From assembly GCA_020853255.1 (NCBI GenBank), contig JADYZI010000077.1:1-6694 (forward strand): a DNA stretch of 6,694 bases, read 5' to 3'. Shown one piece after another: positions 5,470 to 6,694 of this stretch; the first letter of the stretch is position 1, and each line of letters opens with the position of its first letter. The position numbers and the translations under genes are program-made. The stretch comes from Acidobacteriota bacterium (GTDB lineage Bacteria > Acidobacteriota > Blastocatellia > Pyrinomonadales > Pyrinomonadaceae). The notes beneath the pieces are model-generated. The model saw only the letters and a program-made list of their open reading frames with translations. It searched no databases and was not told the origin of the DNA.

Positions 5470-5718
5470 ATGAACGCAGAAAAATATGTCGGGATCATAA
5501 TGCGCGACGATACGGAAAAATTTGTACGCGAAACGCCAAAAGTGTATGAACCGCACCGCATTGTCCGCGAGTATGAATTTGAAGACGGTGCGATCGTCAC
5601 CTATGAATGGCAGGACGCATCCCTAGGCGATTTCAACCACCAGTTTACGCTCACGCAAGTACCAAGCAAGAATCCTGACAAACTGAAACCTGGGATCATC
5701 AAGACGATCCGTTATTAA
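5470..5718 (+). CDS. Hypothetical protein, 82 residues, unrecognised
   Basis: The frame starts MNAEKYVGIIMRDD and ends IIKTIRY. It has no signal peptide or membrane segment and is rich in aromatic and charged residues. The central part (REYEFEDGAIVTYEWQDASLGDFNHQFTL, residues 33-61) alternates as two or three beta-strands joined by an EDG turn, so a small beta-rich soluble domain is likely. The ATG at 5470 has no strong ribosome site. A second ATG at 5500 (giving MRDDTEKF and 72 residues) has GGGA 5 bases upstream and is an alternative start. The codon pattern looks like that of the neighbouring genes. The minus-strand frame crossing this gene carries the translated repeat array and looks like a shadow. 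The gene is isolated between the 39-base repeats and the exported protein downstream. I recognise no family and assign no function. Confidence 0.68.
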   Translation: MNAEKYVGIIMRDDTEKFVRETPKVYEPHRIVREYEFEDGAIVTYEWQDASLGDFNHQFTLTQVPSKNPDKLKPGIIKTIRY

Positions 5719-5838
5719 GATACAACACGGATCCTTCCATCCGGATCTGCGATCTCGACCGCTCTCCACCGGACAAAAGTTTTTGTGTCCTCGATACAAC
5801 TATTGTCGGTCTGCCTGCACCTTTATTCATACAACTCT
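5719..5838. other. Intergenic spacer with two small inverted repeats
   Basis: This 120-base gap holds CGGAT/ATCCG (5728-5732 and 5739-5743, 6-base loop) and a longer imperfect hairpin at 5771-5790, in which GGACA pairs TGTCC and AAA pairs TTT with one bulged G. The heptamer ATACAAC occurs three times, at 5720, 5794 and 5829. No T-run follows either hairpin and no convincing -35/-10 pair is visible, so it may carry a promoter or regulator site for the downstream gene, but none is demonstrated. Confidence 0.4.
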
Positions 5839-6694
5839 ATGAAAAACCTGCTCGTTGCCGCCGTTCTTTTTCTATTTGTTGCTAATGCCATTGGGCAGGA
5901 GAGTAATTCGTATTCGCCGGAGATCAAGCGGGTAGCGGTTTTTAAGAATGGTTATGCATTTACCTATCGCGAGGGCGAGGCGGCGTCCAGCGGAAATTGG
6001 ATCTATACGACCAAAACTCCGATCGGCGTTCTAGGAACAGTTTGGGGCTACTCAACGAGTCCGGGCGTCAGGGTAAACCAGTTGCTCGCGTCCGAAGTCA
6101 CAAACTCATCGACCGAAAGGGTCAAGGATATTGCCGAGATCCTGCTTGCAAATGAAGGGAAGCGGATAAGGGTCGTCGATGGCTACAACACGAACAAGAT
6201 CTACGAAGGTATATATGAGGTTGTCAGCCCATACAGAACGTTCTCTGCCGGCATGATCACCGAAGGGCTCAGCCGGCCGGCGATCGATCTCGGGTTGATC
6301 ACGATCATGCTAAAGACCGAAACGGGAATGATGCTCCTGCGGGCAGATTCTGTTGCCCGGATCGAGATCCTCGAGACTCAGCCGATCCTGATCAAGCCAA
6401 GATCCGAAAAGCAGGTCCGGCTTGGGATCAAAACCGAAGGAGCAAAAGATGGACAGAAGATAACTCTTGGTGTCGCGGCATTGGAACGCGGTATCCGTTG
6501 GATCCCTGCATATCGCGTCGAGGTAAAAGGCGATCCGATCAAAGAGGCGAAACTCGAACTTGAAGCCAACGTGATCAACGACCTTGCGGACCTGAACAAT
6601 TCGGAGATAAATTTCGTCGTCGGTGTTCCGCATTTTTTGTTTCAGGATACGGCATCACCACTATCGATAAATACCGCTTTTGCCGGTGTCTCGA
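5839..6694 (+). CDS. Exported DUF4139-like protein, 3' end outside the window
   Basis: The frame is open for 285 codons to the window edge, without a stop. The N-terminus MKNLLVAAVLFLFVANAIGQ is a signal peptide: a Lys-containing start, a hydrophobic core at about residues 4-14, and ANA (15-17) as a likely signal peptidase I site, so the mature protein should be periplasmic or secreted. A region typical of the N-terminal part of these proteins follows, with RVAVFKNGYAFTYREGE (31-47), a small beta-rich segment and the helix-forming VKDIAEILLANEGKRIRVVDG (95-115). The segment LERGIRWIPAYRVEV (215-229) with ANVINDLADLNNSEINFVVGVP (243-264) resembles the start of the DUF4139 domain found in MuiA-like proteins. 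The molecular function of the family is poorly known. No Shine-Dalgarno precedes the ATG, whose position is set by the signal peptide. Confidence 0.85.
   Translation, partial: MKNLLVAAVLFLFVANAIGQESNSYSPEIKRVAVFKNGYAFTYREGEAASSGNWIYTTKTPIGVLGTVWGYSTSPGVRVNQLLASEVTNSSTERVKDIAEILLANEGKRIRVVDGYNTNKIYEGIYEVVSPYRTFSAGMITEGLSRPAIDLGLITIMLKTETGMMLLRADSVARIEILETQPILIKPRSEKQVRLGIKTEGAKDGQKITLGVAALERGIRWIPAYRVEVKGDPIKEAKLELEANVINDLADLNNSEINFVVGVPHFLFQDTASPLSINTAFAGVS

Noticed and set aside
5082..5600. A 172-residue open frame on the minus strand containing a 13-residue repeat
   Set aside because: The repeat is only the 39-base array read as 13 codons. The rest overlaps the oxidoreductase and the 82-residue gene and shows no protein-like features.

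Overview
The window reads as one strand of a bacterial chromosome: every convincing gene is on the plus strand and tightly spaced. It holds the two genes that begin and end bacterial UDP-N-acetylglucosamine synthesis, glmU (cut by the left edge) and glmS (complete), with small accessory genes packed around them. A run of 39-base intergenic repeats and a secreted DUF4139-like protein make me think of the Acidobacteriota (Blastocatellia-like), but that is a memory-based impression with low confidence. No rRNA, tRNA, transposase or CRISPR array is visible.

Left part (1-1330): the 3' part of glmU, then a 58-residue two-helix membrane protein whose start overlaps the glmU stop (ATGA) and whose Shine-Dalgarno lies inside the glmU coding sequence.

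Middle-left (1331-2055): the most unusual part. A decayed copy of the first ~100 bases of glmS lies at about 1343-1446, roughly 710 bases upstream of the real glmS start. Between the remnant and glmS are an extended -10 promoter candidate, a broken short reading frame, and an overlapping two-gene unit. The first gene of that unit encodes a basic 57-residue protein and the second a slightly acidic protein of about 110 residues. Their layout resembles a toxin-antitoxin or other partner pair, but I recognise neither family.

Centre (2056-4349): intact glmS (619 residues), starting 3 bases after the previous stop with no Shine-Dalgarno of its own. A compact hicBA toxin-antitoxin pair follows 9 bases after the glmS stop. 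Cell-wall precursor synthesis is thus bracketed by two small accessory modules in what could be one long transcript.

Right part (4354-6694): a zeta-crystallin-type quinone oxidoreductase starts 4 bases after hicA. It is followed by three exact-period 39-base tandem repeats, with a shortened unit lying over the oxidoreductase stop codon. Then come an unrecognised 82-residue gene, a 120-base spacer with small hairpins, and the first 285 codons of an exported DUF4139-like protein that runs off the right edge.
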